A stretch of 64,000 nt of DNA. Origin: Hyphomonas neptunium ATCC 15444 (GTDB lineage Bacteria; Pseudomonadota; Alphaproteobacteria; Caulobacterales; Hyphomonadaceae). The position numbers and the translations under genes were made by a program. The notes beneath the pieces were generated by a model. It was not told the origin of the DNA. It saw nothing but the letters and a program-made list of their open reading frames with translations, and did not search any database. How positions within the stretch are numbered: the stretch's first letter is position 1; each line of letters starts with the position of its first letter. This document shows positions 11,798 to 20,509 of this stretch, one piece after another. The stretch is from positions 3,641,022 to 3,705,021 of the forward strand of contig NC_008358.1 of NCBI RefSeq assembly GCF_000013025.1. Reading direction: 5' to 3'.

Positions 11798-12526
11798 ATG
11801 TGGTCTGCCTTTGCCAATCCGCACAAGTTTCTGAAATTCTCCGCTGTTGCGGCGCCCCTTTTCTATGGAGCGGGAATGCTCTGCATTCTGTGGGGCCTTT
11901 GGCAGGGGCTGTGGATCGTGCCCAAGGACGACTATCAGGGCGGGGACATCATGCGGGTGATGTTCATACACGTGCCCGCCGCCTGGCTGGCGATGGTGAG
12001 CTATTCAGGCCTAGCGGTGGCAAGTTTCGTCTGGTTCATCTGGCGCCATGAGCTCGCTGACATTGCCGCCAAGGCGATTGCCCCGCTCGGCGCGGTGTGG
12101 ACGGCGCTGTGCCTGGCCACCGGCTCCATCTGGGGCAAGCCGACCTGGGGCACCTGGTGGCAATGGGATGATGCGCGGATGATGTCCGTTCTGTTCCTGC
12201 TGTTCCTGTTCCTGGGATACATGGCGCTGCGCGCCTCAATGGATTCGCGCCAGAAGGCCGCGCGCGCCGGGGCGATCCTGGCGATGGTGGGCGCAGTAAA
12301 CGTGCCCCTGATCAAATTCTCCGTGGACCTCTTCACCTCGCTGCATCAACCCGCCAGCGTGATCACCGCAGACGGCCCGAAGATGGCGGCGGTTTACCTG
12401 ACGCCCCTGCTGATCTCGGGCCTTGGCCACGCGTTGCTGTTTGGCGGCCTCGTGATGACCCATATGCGCACCGAAATCCGTGAGCGGCGGATTGCCCGCC
12501 TCACGGCGCAGGCGCTGGAAGGATAG
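11798..12526 (+). CDS. ccmC: Haem lyase/handling protein CcmC
   Basis: Inner-membrane protein that binds haem and delivers it to CcmE. The tryptophan-rich WWD domain is clear (WGKPTWGTWWQWDDARMM, about residues 110-127), and conserved histidines flank it (FIHVPAAWLAM before, TSLHQPASV after). It is 242 residues long with six predicted spans. ccmD follows after 3 bp. Confidence 0.95.
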   Translation: MWSAFANPHKFLKFSAVAAPLFYGAGMLCILWGLWQGLWIVPKDDYQGGDIMRVMFIHVPAAWLAMVSYSGLAVASFVWFIWRHELADIAAKAIAPLGAVWTALCLATGSIWGKPTWGTWWQWDDARMMSVLFLLFLFLGYMALRASMDSRQKAARAGAILAMVGAVNVPLIKFSVDLFTSLHQPASVITADGPKMAAVYLTPLLISGLGHALLFGGLVMTHMRTEIRERRIARLTAQALEG

Positions 12527-12529
12527 GCG

Positions 12530-12688
12530 ATGCCCGAATTCGACAAGAACGCCGCCTATATCTGGGCCTGCTACCTGATCGGCGCGGCGCTGATTGCCGG
12601 GGCCTGCCTTCAGGCCTGGCTTGCCGCGCGCGCGGCAAGAAAGCGGCTGGAGGCGCTGGTCGCCAATGACGAGGACCTGCGCGTATGA
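12530..12688 (+). CDS. ccmD: Haem exporter small subunit CcmD
   Basis: 52-residue open frame between ccmC and ccmG. It encodes an N-terminal aromatic stretch (AAYIWACYLIGAALIAG) forming one membrane span, followed by a basic coiled segment (ARAARKRLEAL). This is the CcmD layout: one span and a charged cytoplasmic tail. CcmD is needed for release of holo-CcmE from CcmABC. The ATG lies 3 bp after the ccmC stop, and the stop overlaps the ccmG start in an ATGA junction. Position and topology make the call strong despite low sequence conservation in this family. Confidence 0.88.
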   Translation: MPEFDKNAAYIWACYLIGAALIAGACLQAWLAARAARKRLEALVANDEDLRV

Positions 12689-13209
12689 AGCGCTGGATCT
12701 ATGCCTTGCCCGTTCTGGCGTTGGTCATCGTCGCCGGGTTTGGCGGATGGCAGATGATGCGCCCGTCCAAGGGCGAGTTTGAGCGCCTCTCCCGCGCCGC
12801 GCCGGAACATGTCTTTCCGCTGATGGATGGGAGCGGCGAGATTTCCTTCGCTCCGCCTCCGGGTGGACAGACGGTTGCGGTGAACCTCTTTGCCAGCTGG
12901 TGCGCGCCGTGTGAGGCCGAGCACAAATATCTGGTTGCCCTCGGCGAAAAACATCCCGGCCAGGTGTATGGCATTCTCTACAAGGACAAGGTGGAGGACG
13001 GCGCCGGCTTTCTGGAGCGGCTGGGCAATCCCTACACGCAGGTGGCGCTGGACCCGGAAGGGCGCGGCGGGCTTGATTTCGGCCTGACAGGCGTGCCGGA
13101 AACTTTTGTCATCTCCGGTGACGGAGAAATCATCCTGCATATCGGCGGGCCGCTGGATGACGCGCTGGCCCAAAAAGTAAGCGGGGCGCTCGAAGCGCCC
13201 CGCTCATGA
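12685..13209 (+). CDS. ccmG: Thiol:disulfide interchange protein CcmG/DsbE
   Basis: Membrane-anchored periplasmic thioredoxin-like protein that keeps apocytochrome c cysteines reduced for haem attachment. It has an N-terminal anchor (residues about 4-22), the active site WCAPC at C73/C76, and the cis-proline loop GVPETFVI. At 174 residues it is normal for CcmG. It is the last gene of the ccm cluster here; ccmE, ccmF and ccmH are not in this window. A strong hairpin (13181-13203) overlaps its last codons. Confidence 0.93.
   Translation: MKRWIYALPVLALVIVAGFGGWQMMRPSKGEFERLSRAAPEHVFPLMDGSGEISFAPPPGGQTVAVNLFASWCAPCEAEHKYLVALGEKHPGQVYGILYKDKVEDGAGFLERLGNPYTQVALDPEGRGGLDFGLTGVPETFVISGDGEIILHIGGPLDDALAQKVSGALEAPRS
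13181..13203. terminator. Bidirectional terminator between ccmG and the MarR/H1 gene
   Basis: Perfect 10-bp stem GCGGGGCGCT/AGCGCCCCGC with a 3-nt loop. On the minus strand it is followed by TTACTTTTTGG, giving a T-rich tail for the gene ending at 13232. On the plus strand the T tail is poor. The hairpin is embedded in the last codons of ccmG. Confidence 0.65.
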
Positions 13210-13231
13210 CTTCATCGAGAAGGAAGCGTGA

Positions 13232-13870
13232 TTACTTCGCTTTCTTCTTTGCAGCCGCTTTCTTGGCGACCGGGGCCTTTTTGACAGCGACCGGGGCTTT
13301 TTTCACTTCAGCCTTGGCCGTCTTCTTTTTGGCAGGTGCCTTTTTGGCCTTCGGAGCAGCTTTGGCAGCCTTAGGCGCTTTTGCAGCCTTGGGCGCAGCT
13401 TTCGGGGCCTTGGGGGCTTTCGGAGCGGCCGGAGCGGCTTCTTTCTTCTCCGAATCGTCGACCAGGCCGGTCAGGCCTTGCAGCAGGGCGTCCTGCTTGG
13501 CTTTTGCCAGGGTCGAGAACAGGGCATCGTCAGCCTTGGTGACAGCCGGGAGGGCCTTGTCATAGGCTTTCTTGCCTTTTGCCGTCAGGCTGACGGATTT
13601 GGCGCGGGCGTCGGTTTTGGAATCAGCGCGCTTGATGAGGCCAGCGGTTTCCATACGGGCGACCATGTCGGCCAGCGTGGAGCGGTCGATGCCGGTAGCA
13701 TTGACAAGATCGGACTGGCTGACGCCTTCATTGCCCGACAGGGCAGCAAGGACAGAAAACTGACGCAGCGTGACGCCGGCCGATTTCAGAGCAGCGGCCG
13801 AATGATTGGCAGCGATCTGCTGGGCGCGGTGCAGAAGGTGGCTGGGCGAAGAATTGAGATTGAAGCTCAT
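13232..13870 (-). CDS. MarR-type winged-helix protein with histone H1-like tail
   Basis: 212 residues in two parts. Residues about 10-135 form a MarR-family winged helix: FSVLAALSGNEGVSQSDLVNATGIDRSTLADMV is the recognition helix region, followed by the wing and SLTAKGKKAYDKA. Residues about 141-212 are a low-complexity tail made almost only of K, A, P and V (repeats such as APKAPKAA, KKAPVAVKKAPV). This resembles eukaryotic H1 and bacterial AlgP/Hc1-type DNA-binding tails. I infer a sequence-specific reader with a nonspecific DNA-binding or compacting tail. The tail codons are GC-rich and repetitive, so its length may vary between strains. An imperfect palindrome lies in its leader. Confidence 0.85.
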   Translation of the reverse strand: MSFNLNSSPSHLLHRAQQIAANHSAAALKSAGVTLRQFSVLAALSGNEGVSQSDLVNATGIDRSTLADMVARMETAGLIKRADSKTDARAKSVSLTAKGKKAYDKALPAVTKADDALFSTLAKAKQDALLQGLTGLVDDSEKKEAAPAAPKAPKAPKAAPKAAKAPKAAKAAPKAKKAPAKKKTAKAEVKKAPVAVKKAPVAKKAAAKKKAK

Positions 13871-13880
13871 GATTAGGGTT

Positions 13881-13897
13881 CCTAAAGGTTGTTAAGG
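13881..13897. promoter_or_regulatory. Imperfect palindrome upstream of the MarR/H1 gene
   Basis: The 17-bp sequence CCTAAAGGTTGTTAAGG is a near inverted repeat located 11 bp upstream of the start codon of a MarR-type regulator. MarR proteins commonly repress themselves from such sites, so an autoregulatory operator is possible, but the match is weak. Confidence 0.3.
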
Positions 13898-14010
13898 TGT
13901 CCGGGGAAGGACGGGATTGAAAAAGGGCCGATCCATGTTCCGGGGCGTTAACAAGAACCCCGTGGGCGGATCAAACACATTCTCCATACAGGCGACAGGA
14001 TAAAGATTGG

Positions 14011-14577
14011 ATGACTGATCAATTGCCAACTCCTTTCCAGAACACAGATTTTCGGCTCGATGTGCCAGATGGGGACGATCGGATGCGGCGAATTTGCAAT
14101 CGCTGCAATTTTGTTGATTACGTGAATCCTAAGATTGTGACCGGAGCGGTCGTAATCAAGGACCGTAAAATCCTGATCTGTAGGCGTGCAATCGAGCCAC
14201 GCAAGGGATTCTGGACCCTTCCGGCAGGATTCATGGAAGAAGGCGAGAGCGTGGAGGAAGGCGCCCGGCGCGAAGCGCGCGAGGAAGCGATGGCCGAAAT
14301 AGAGATCGATGGCCTGCTCGGCGTGTATTCCGTGCCCCGCATTTCGCAGGTTCAGATCATGTTCCGCGCCAAACTATTGTCAGACATCGCGCCAGGACCG
14401 GAAAGCGAGGAAGTGAAACTCGTATCCTGGGCGGACATTCCCTGGTCTGAGATGGCATTCCCCACGGCGGTGTGGGCCCTGACGCACTATGCCGAAACGA
14501 GACACCTGAAGGCGTTTCCACCTTTTGGTAACCCACCGGGTACGGATAAGGTCACGCGGGAAGTGATCAGGCTGTAG
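14011..14577 (+). CDS. Nudix hydrolase with N-terminal zinc-ribbon-like segment
   Basis: 188 residues. The N-terminus has CNRC (C29, C32) in the segment RRICNRCNFVDYVNPKIV, as in ADP-ribose/NADH-type Nudix enzymes that carry a short zinc-ribbon-like lead. The Nudix box is complete: G73, E79, R87, E88, E91 and E92 in GFMEEGES...REAREEA. It should hydrolyse a nucleoside diphosphate linked to another moiety; the substrate is not readable. Its 3' end overlaps the convergent ispZ gene by 11 bp. Confidence 0.88.
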   Translation: MTDQLPTPFQNTDFRLDVPDGDDRMRRICNRCNFVDYVNPKIVTGAVVIKDRKILICRRAIEPRKGFWTLPAGFMEEGESVEEGARREAREEAMAEIEIDGLLGVYSVPRISQVQIMFRAKLLSDIAPGPESEEVKLVSWADIPWSEMAFPTAVWALTHYAETRHLKAFPPFGNPPGTDKVTREVIRL

Positions 14578-15337
14578 CGGAGGCTTCTTCGGGTTCGCGC
14601 AGATGCTTCAAGGTATACGGCGTGTTAAGCGCGCCGAAGAGGAAGACGATGACCATGTTGCCGAGCTTCCAGTTGGCCCAGACATCTTCGGCATTCTTTG
14701 CGCCGAATGTCAGGCCAAGGAACTCATATGTGCCTGCTGGCGCGACCGGGATGCCCGCGAGGACAAGTGGGCTTTCAAAGCCGGGCGCATAGGTGCGCCA
14801 GAGATATTCATTCCAGAACGCCATGGCGACGAAAAACAGCCCCCATCGAAACGCCAGTGTGCGCCACGCAAAATCCGGCAGGTCAAACACCTTGGCAAAG
14901 AGAGACTTCCAGAGGTTTTTTCCAAACATCAGCGGGATGAGGATCATACCGGCCATGAACAGCTGCTGGATGGTGGGCTTCACATAGATGAAGGCCTTCT
15001 CCTGGAGGAGGATGCCGATGAGACCGAAGCCACCGACGATGGCGGAGGAGAACACCATCATCTGCGAGACAGGCTGGCGCTGGATCAGCTGTTTGCCGAG
15101 GAAACCCAGCATCAGGACGATCAGCACCCCCGTCGCCCAGTAGATGGCGGTGTCCTTGTTGATCAGGCCGTCGAGCAGCTCCACCCGGCGGAAGATGTTA
15201 TAGGTGAGGATGAAGCCGATGACGGGGATAAAGTCCCCCCAGATCTGGTTGGCTTTGCCAGCGGCAGTGCCGATACCATTAGCGGGGCCGTTGGCGGGCC
15301 CATTGGCGGGCGAAGGCGGCGGGGTCATCTCGGTCAT
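14567..15337 (-). CDS. yciB: Inner membrane-spanning protein YciB/IspZ
   Basis: 256-residue polytopic membrane protein of the septation protein A (IspZ/YciB) family, involved in envelope integrity and septation. Family features: five to six spans, the NIFRRVELLDGLINKDTAIYWATG segment, LKPT-like FIYVKPTIQQLF, and the C-terminal NWKLGNMVIVFLFGALNTPY. It is longer than usual because of an N-terminal extension containing NGPANGPANG, encoded by three 12-bp tandem units (15272-15307). An AAGGAA ribosome site supports the start. Confidence 0.88.
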   Translation of the reverse strand: MTEMTPPPSPANGPANGPANGIGTAAGKANQIWGDFIPVIGFILTYNIFRRVELLDGLINKDTAIYWATGVLIVLMLGFLGKQLIQRQPVSQMMVFSSAIVGGFGLIGILLQEKAFIYVKPTIQQLFMAGMILIPLMFGKNLWKSLFAKVFDLPDFAWRTLAFRWGLFFVAMAFWNEYLWRTYAPGFESPLVLAGIPVAPAGTYEFLGLTFGAKNAEDVWANWKLGNMVIVFLFGALNTPYTLKHLREPEEASATA

Positions 15338-15407
15338 GCTATTCCTTACGTGCTGGGACGTCTTCCGGTTCAGCTCGCTACCTTCTTGTCATGAATGAAT
15401 TCTTCCG

Positions 15408-16268
15408 TCAGCCCGCAGCCTGCATCAGAACCAGCCCCGCCGCGAGTGTGGCGGCAGCCACAACCCGGCGCCGTCCGAAGCCTTCCTTCAGTAGCCAGGC
15501 GCCGAAACCGGCGGCGAAGACCACGGAGGTTTCCCGCAGCGCTGTGACCATCGCGGCATCGGTCATCGAATAGGCATAGATCGCCATGCCATAGGAGAGC
15601 GCCCCGGCGAGCCCGCCGATGACGCCCGCGCGCAACTCTTTGCGCAGGCAGGCGGCGACCCTCCCCTTCCGCTGCCAGAGGAGGACCAGCGTGACGCCCA
15701 CCCAGTCGAACAGGAACAGCCAGACAACAAAGGTGAGCGGATTTTCCATCGCGCGGACGGCACGCGTGTCGGCCACCGCATAGAGGCCGACGCCGATGGC
15801 CGTCATCAGGGCCCAGAAGAGGGCGGCGCGGTCGAGGCGGCGGGCGGCTTCGGTGAGGCCGGTGGGCAGGGCGAAGACGAGGATGGACAGTGAGGCGGCG
15901 ATCAGGCCCGCAATCTGGAGCGGGGAGAGACTTTCATTCAGCCAGAACACCGCCAGCACGGCTGTGGCGAGCGGGCCGAGCCCGCGCATGACGGGGAAGA
16001 CGAGCGAGAGCGCGCCCCGATGCAGCGCCCGGATGGCGGAGAACTGGTAGAACCAGTGGACCACGACCGACACGGCAATCAACGGCCAGGTCTCTGGCGG
16101 TGGAAGCGGCGCGAAAGGCAGGAGCGGCAGGACGCTGAGCCCCATGACGATGGCCACGATGGCCCGCGCCGTCAGCACGTCGCCGCCCCGCTTCACCATG
16201 ACATTGGTGATCGCGACCGTCAGCGCAGAGAGCAGGCAGAGAATGATGGGTAACAGCGTGGGCGACAT
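15408..16268 (-). CDS. EamA/DMT-superfamily transporter
   Basis: 286 residues with ten predicted membrane spans arranged as two five-helix EamA repeats. The first repeat ends with LAVFWLNESLSPLQIAGL, and the second ends with GAWLLKEGFGRRRVVAA, each showing the conserved glutamate before the last helix. These are drug/metabolite transporters; the substrate cannot be told. The gene is monocistronic as far as can be seen, with ispZ downstream 70 bp away. Confidence 0.82.
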   Translation of the reverse strand: MSPTLLPIILCLLSALTVAITNVMVKRGGDVLTARAIVAIVMGLSVLPLLPFAPLPPPETWPLIAVSVVVHWFYQFSAIRALHRGALSLVFPVMRGLGPLATAVLAVFWLNESLSPLQIAGLIAASLSILVFALPTGLTEAARRLDRAALFWALMTAIGVGLYAVADTRAVRAMENPLTFVVWLFLFDWVGVTLVLLWQRKGRVAACLRKELRAGVIGGLAGALSYGMAIYAYSMTDAAMVTALRETSVVFAAGFGAWLLKEGFGRRRVVAAATLAAGLVLMQAAG

Positions 16269-16473
16269 GCCGGCCTCGCATACGCAGCTTTGCGGTCAAG
16301 CGAAAGACGGGGCCTAACGACGGGGCCAAAATTTGCGGCGGCGGCCCGAAGCGTCCTTCCCCGGAATATTGCGAGGGGAACCAATCAGGCGTTGCGGCGT
16401 TGGTTTTCTGATCCCCGGTAGCCTGCCCCAAAGCGGCAGAAGAGGGACCAAACCCCGCAAGGAGGCAGCGGAC

Positions 16474-16548
16474 ATGGGCAAAGGTATTCTACTCTGGTTT
16501 CTGGGCGTTCCGATTCCCGTCATCATTCTTCTTCTTTTGATTTTCTAG
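16474..16548 (+). CDS. 24-residue hydrophobic membrane peptide
   Basis: Short open frame encoding MGKGILLWFLGVPIPVIILL and four further residues, a single membrane span with the motif GxPIPxIILL. It has an excellent ribosome site (AAGGAGG, 8 bases before the ATG). The in-frame codons further upstream have no such signal, so I reject a longer version. The next gene begins 9 bp downstream and its own ribosome site (AGGAGG) overlaps this stop. Similar tiny proteins occur widely in proteobacteria, with no known function. The 200 bp upstream of it hold no clear gene. Confidence 0.65.
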   Translation: MGKGILLWFLGVPIPVIILLLLIF

Positions 16549-16557
16549 GAGGCGCAC

Positions 16558-17421
16558 ATGGTTGATGCACCCATCACGACTGCGCCACCGCGCACCGCCC
16601 CAGCCTCTGGCTGGACCGGACCGGCAATCAGCTGGTCCGCTGTTTTTGCCGGCGCATTTGCTGCGCTGGGTCTGACGATCGTTCTCGTCATCCTCGGTTC
16701 GGCTTTCGGCTTTGGCGCCATGTCGCCTTTTCCCGGAGACGGACTTTCCGCCATGACGATTGGCGCAGTCACCATCATCTGGCTCATCCTTACCCAGATT
16801 TTCGCCTCGGTCGCGGGCGGCTATATCGCCGGGCGCGTGCGGTTGCGCTGGTCGATCCACCGCGATGAGGTTTTCTTTCGCGACACCGTGCACGGCTTTC
16901 TGACCTGGGCGGTGGCGAGCGCACTGATGTTTGCCGTCGCAGGTGTGGCCGTTGGTGGCGGCTCGGCGGCCGGCGCGGCAGTCACTGCGGCAGCGGTGAC
17001 GTCCGAAGAGGGCTCGCCCTCTCCTGCCAGCATGATCACAGACCGCTTGTACCGCGCCCCTGGCGCAAACCCCGAGGCGCTTGCCACATCACGGGATGAA
17101 GCAGAGCGGCTGGTGATCCTTGCCATTGGCGACGAAACCCTGGTGACGGAGGAAGACCGCGCCTGGCTGGTGGAAGATGTTGCCGAACGCGCATCGCTGA
17201 ATGTCGATCTTGCCGAAGCTCGCGTCCAGATGGCGTTTACCGACATCGCCATCGCTGCTGAAGAAGCTCGCGAAGAGGTGGATCTGGCCCGCGCGGCGAG
17301 TGTTACTCTCGCCATAGCCACGGCCCTAGCCATGATGATTGGCGCCTTCGTTGCCTGCGGCGCCGCCGTATTTGGTGGCCGCGAGCGCGATGGCCTGGAA
17401 GACAAGCTCGTCACGGCGTAA
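16558..17421 (+). CDS. Membrane protein of unknown function
   Basis: 287 residues. After a short polar N-terminus come SWSAVFAGAFAALGLTIVLVILGSAFGFG and a second span with GGYIAGRV, a pattern seen in alphaproteobacterial membrane proteins sometimes labelled PhnA-like or YrzE-like. The central region (about residues 150-245) is charged and helical, with many A, E, D and R residues and coiled-coil potential. A final span is near residues 250-275. No catalytic motif. Tightly coupled to the preceding 24-residue peptide gene. Confidence 0.65.
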   Translation: MVDAPITTAPPRTAPASGWTGPAISWSAVFAGAFAALGLTIVLVILGSAFGFGAMSPFPGDGLSAMTIGAVTIIWLILTQIFASVAGGYIAGRVRLRWSIHRDEVFFRDTVHGFLTWAVASALMFAVAGVAVGGGSAAGAAVTAAAVTSEEGSPSPASMITDRLYRAPGANPEALATSRDEAERLVILAIGDETLVTEEDRAWLVEDVAERASLNVDLAEARVQMAFTDIAIAAEEAREEVDLARAASVTLAIATALAMMIGAFVACGAAVFGGRERDGLEDKLVTA

Positions 17422-17521
17422 CACCGCCGGGCACGTATTTTGACAGAGGGGGAAGCGGCGTCAGGGTTTGACACCGCTTCCCCTTAAGGCATGCTCCCCC
17501 CAAACACCGGAGGACTTCGCC

Positions 17522-19261
17522 ATGGCAACTCATGACCTGATCATTCGCGGCGGCACCATCATTGATGGTAGCGGCGGCCCGTCATTCGAGGGCGACGTGG
17601 CCGTTTCCGGCGGCGTCATAACAGACGTCGGCAAGATAAACGGCAAGGGCATCGAGGAAATCGACGCGCGCGGCCAGGTGGTGACGCCGGGCTTTGTGGA
17701 CCTTCACACCCATTATGATGGCCAGGTCGCCTGGGGCGAGGCGATCAGCCCGTCATCGCTTCACGGCGTAACCACGGTTGTGATGGGCAATTGCGGCGTT
17801 GGCTTTGCGCCCTGCAAGACCGAGGATCACGACCGCCTCATCCGCCTGATGGAAGGCGTGGAGGACATCCCCTTCCCTGTTCTCTCTCAGGGTCTGCCCT
17901 GGGCGTGGGAGAGCTTTCCCGATTATCTCGACTTTCTCTCCACCCGCCGGTTCGACACCGATGTCTGTGCGCAGCTTCCCCATGCCGCGCTGCGTGTGTT
18001 CGTGATGGGCGACCGGGGCGCCAACCGTGAAGACGCAACGCCAGAAGATATTGCCGCAATGGCCAAGCTCGCCAAGGAAGCCGTGATCGCCGGGGCGATG
18101 GGCTTTACCACCTCGCGCACGCTCAACCACCGCACCTCGGATGGCCAGCCTACCCCGACACTGACGGCGTCTGAAGCCGAACTGACCGGCATCGGAATGG
18201 GCCTTGCTGAAGCCGGGCGCGGCGTGTTGCAATTTGTGTCTGACTTCGATGATCCGCAGAAGGAAGCGGCCATGCTGCGCCGGATCGTCGAGAAGACCGG
18301 CCGGCCATTGTCTGTGTCGCTGGCGCAGTCCGATGTTGCCCCCAATGGCTGGCGGCATCTGCTCGGCGCCATTGAGGCGGCGGCCGCTGACGGCATACCG
18401 ATTCGCGCCCAGGTCGCCCCGCGCCCCGTGGGCGTGTTGCTGGGGCTCGACCTGACAATGAACCCGTTCAGCGCCCACCCCACCTATCGCGAAATTGCCG
18501 ATCTTCCGCTCCCGGAACGTGTCGCACGCCTGCGCGACCCGGAGTTCCGCGCGCGGCTTCTGGCGGACGCGCCGCAGACGGATAATCCGTTTGCCAAATC
18601 CATGCTGCGCAATTTCGGCAAGATCTTCCAGCTGACCGATCCGGTGAATTATGAGCCCGGCCCGGAGCATACGCTGGCGGCGATGGCCGAAGCGCGCGGC
18701 GTCTCTCCTGAAGCGGTGGCGCTGGACCTGATGCTGGAGCGGGACGGCAATGGCATGCTCTACCTGCCCTTCCTGAATTATGCTCAGGGTACGCTCGATC
18801 CGATCATGGAAATGATGCAGAGCCCGGCCACTCTGCCCGGCCTGTCTGATGGGGGGGCACATGTCGGCATGATCTGTGATGGCTCGTTCACCTCAACGAT
18901 GCTGACCCATTGGGTACGTGACCGGACGAAGGGACAGAAGCTCTCTGTCGAGAGCATTGTTCACCGCCAGGCCCGCAAGACCGCCGAATGGATCGGCCTA
19001 TGGGACCGGGGCCTGATTGCGCCGGGCTACCGGGCCGATCTCAACGTGATCGACCTTGCCAATATGAAGCTTCACCTGCCCAACGTGATCCGCGACCTGC
19101 CCGCAGGCGGACGCCGCCTGATGCAGCGCGCCTCAGGCTATACCGCCACGATCCTCAAAGGTGAGATCACCCACCGGGACGGCGACCCGACCGGGAAACT
19201 CCCCGGCAACCTCGTCCGCGGGGCGCGCCAGGCCCCGGCGCAGGCGATGGCGGCGGAGTAG
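17522..19261 (+). CDS. N-acyl-D-amino-acid deacylase-type amidohydrolase
   Basis: 579-residue amidohydrolase-superfamily protein of the D-aminoacylase branch. Metal-binding HTHYDGQ is near residue 65, GNCGVGFAPC follows, and SDGGAHVGMICDG near residue 445 carries the conserved aspartate. The C-terminal YRADLNVIDL and TATILKGEITHRDGDPTGKLPG close the composite beta-sandwich domain. The start at 17522 is chosen for the GGAGGA ribosome site and the typical MxxHDLIIRGGTIIDG opening. It probably removes acyl groups from D-amino acids or dipeptides, but family members vary in substrate. Confidence 0.85.
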   Translation: MATHDLIIRGGTIIDGSGGPSFEGDVAVSGGVITDVGKINGKGIEEIDARGQVVTPGFVDLHTHYDGQVAWGEAISPSSLHGVTTVVMGNCGVGFAPCKTEDHDRLIRLMEGVEDIPFPVLSQGLPWAWESFPDYLDFLSTRRFDTDVCAQLPHAALRVFVMGDRGANREDATPEDIAAMAKLAKEAVIAGAMGFTTSRTLNHRTSDGQPTPTLTASEAELTGIGMGLAEAGRGVLQFVSDFDDPQKEAAMLRRIVEKTGRPLSVSLAQSDVAPNGWRHLLGAIEAAAADGIPIRAQVAPRPVGVLLGLDLTMNPFSAHPTYREIADLPLPERVARLRDPEFRARLLADAPQTDNPFAKSMLRNFGKIFQLTDPVNYEPGPEHTLAAMAEARGVSPEAVALDLMLERDGNGMLYLPFLNYAQGTLDPIMEMMQSPATLPGLSDGGAHVGMICDGSFTSTMLTHWVRDRTKGQKLSVESIVHRQARKTAEWIGLWDRGLIAPGYRADLNVIDLANMKLHLPNVIRDLPAGGRRLMQRASGYTATILKGEITHRDGDPTGKLPGNLVRGARQAPAQAMAAE

Positions 19262-19264
19262 GCG

Positions 19265-20509
19265 TCAGCTCGCCTTGATACCAACCAACGCCTTGGCGAA
19301 GGCCTCCGCACTGAACGGGCGGAGGTCTTCGGCCCGCTCGCCAATACCAATGAAATGGATGGGCAGGTCGTGCGCTTCGGCAATCGCCACCAGCACGCCG
19401 CCTTTGGCGGTACCGTCCAGCTTGGTCATCACCAGGCCAGTCACCCCGGCAGTATGGCGGAAGGCTTCGACCTGGGAGAGCGCATTCTGACCGACCGTGG
19501 CATCGAGCACGAGGATCACATCATGCGGGGCATCGGGATCAATTTTCTTCATGACACGGACGATCTTGCCGAGCTCTGACATCAGCTCGGCCTTGTTTTG
19601 CAGGCGCCCGGCGGTATCGACCAGCACAAGGTCCAGATCCTCGGCTTTCGCCCGCTCCACCGCGCCATAGACGAGGCCCGCCGCATCCGCGCCATGGGCG
19701 CCTGCCATAACGGGAATACCGGCGCGCTCGCCCCACACTTTAAGCTGCTCGACAGCAGCCGCGCGGAAAGTGTCCCCGGCAACCAGCAGCGCCTTGGCGC
19801 CCTGTTCCTGAAGTTTCGAAGCGATCTTGCCGATGGTGGTCGTCTTGCCTGATCCGTTGACGCCGACGAACAGAACAATGCGCGGGCGCGGGCCGTCGGA
19901 GAAATCAACCACCTGTTCGCGGGGCTTGAGGATCTCCTCGATCTCCTCGGCCAATGCGAGGCGAATTTCCTCGCCGGAGATTTCCTTGTCGAAACGCCCC
20001 TTCGCGATGCCCTTGGTGACGCGCATGGCGACGCGCGTGCCCATATCCGAGGTGATCAGCAGATCCTGCAATTCCTCAAGGGTGGCGTCATCAAGCTTGC
20101 GGCGGCCCAGCGCGGCGAGACCTTCGGTGAGCTTGGCGGTGGAGCGGGCGAGCCCTTCGCCCAGACGGCCAAAGAGGCCGGGATCATTGGCTTCGGCCTC
20201 TGCGGCGAGACGGGCGGCCTCGGCCGCTTCGGCGCGCAGACGCTCATGCTCCCGGCGGTCTTCCAGCAGTTTAAGCTCGGCGGCCGCCTTGGCGCGGACG
20301 GCTTCGTCTTCGGCTTCCTGGGCCTCGCGGCGCTGGCGCGCCTCCCAGGCCTGGTTTGCCTCGGCGACCTTGCGTTCAATCTCTGCCTTCTCGCGGGCAG
20401 CGGCTTCCTGCGCGGCGATTTCTTCCGCGCTCAATTCCGGCGCTTTCATTACCTCGCCGGCGGCTTTGGCCTCGTCGAGTTTCTTCTTCTTGCCGAACCA
20501 GAGGATCAT
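19265..20509 (-). CDS. ftsY: Signal recognition particle receptor FtsY
   Basis: SRP GTPase that docks ribosome-SRP complexes at the inner membrane. The first 110 residues are an acidic, E/A/R-rich coiled region, and the NG domain follows. GTPase motifs: G1 GVNGSGKTTTIGK, DTFRAAAVEQL, G3 VDTAGRLQNK and G4 TKLDGTAKGG. At 414 residues it is typical for alphaproteobacteria. The start overlaps the mtaB stop by 4 bp. Confidence 0.97.
   Translation of the reverse strand: MILWFGKKKKLDEAKAAGEVMKAPELSAEEIAAQEAAAREKAEIERKVAEANQAWEARQRREAQEAEDEAVRAKAAAELKLLEDRREHERLRAEAAEAARLAAEAEANDPGLFGRLGEGLARSTAKLTEGLAALGRRKLDDATLEELQDLLITSDMGTRVAMRVTKGIAKGRFDKEISGEEIRLALAEEIEEILKPREQVVDFSDGPRPRIVLFVGVNGSGKTTTIGKIASKLQEQGAKALLVAGDTFRAAAVEQLKVWGERAGIPVMAGAHGADAAGLVYGAVERAKAEDLDLVLVDTAGRLQNKAELMSELGKIVRVMKKIDPDAPHDVILVLDATVGQNALSQVEAFRHTAGVTGLVMTKLDGTAKGGVLVAIAEAHDLPIHFIGIGERAEDLRPFSAEAFAKALVGIKAS

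Noticed and set aside
16333..16473. N-terminal extension of the 24-residue peptide to 71 codons
   Set aside because: No ribosome site for the upstream start, arginine- and proline-rich junk-like sequence, and a perfect AAGGAGG directly before the internal ATG.
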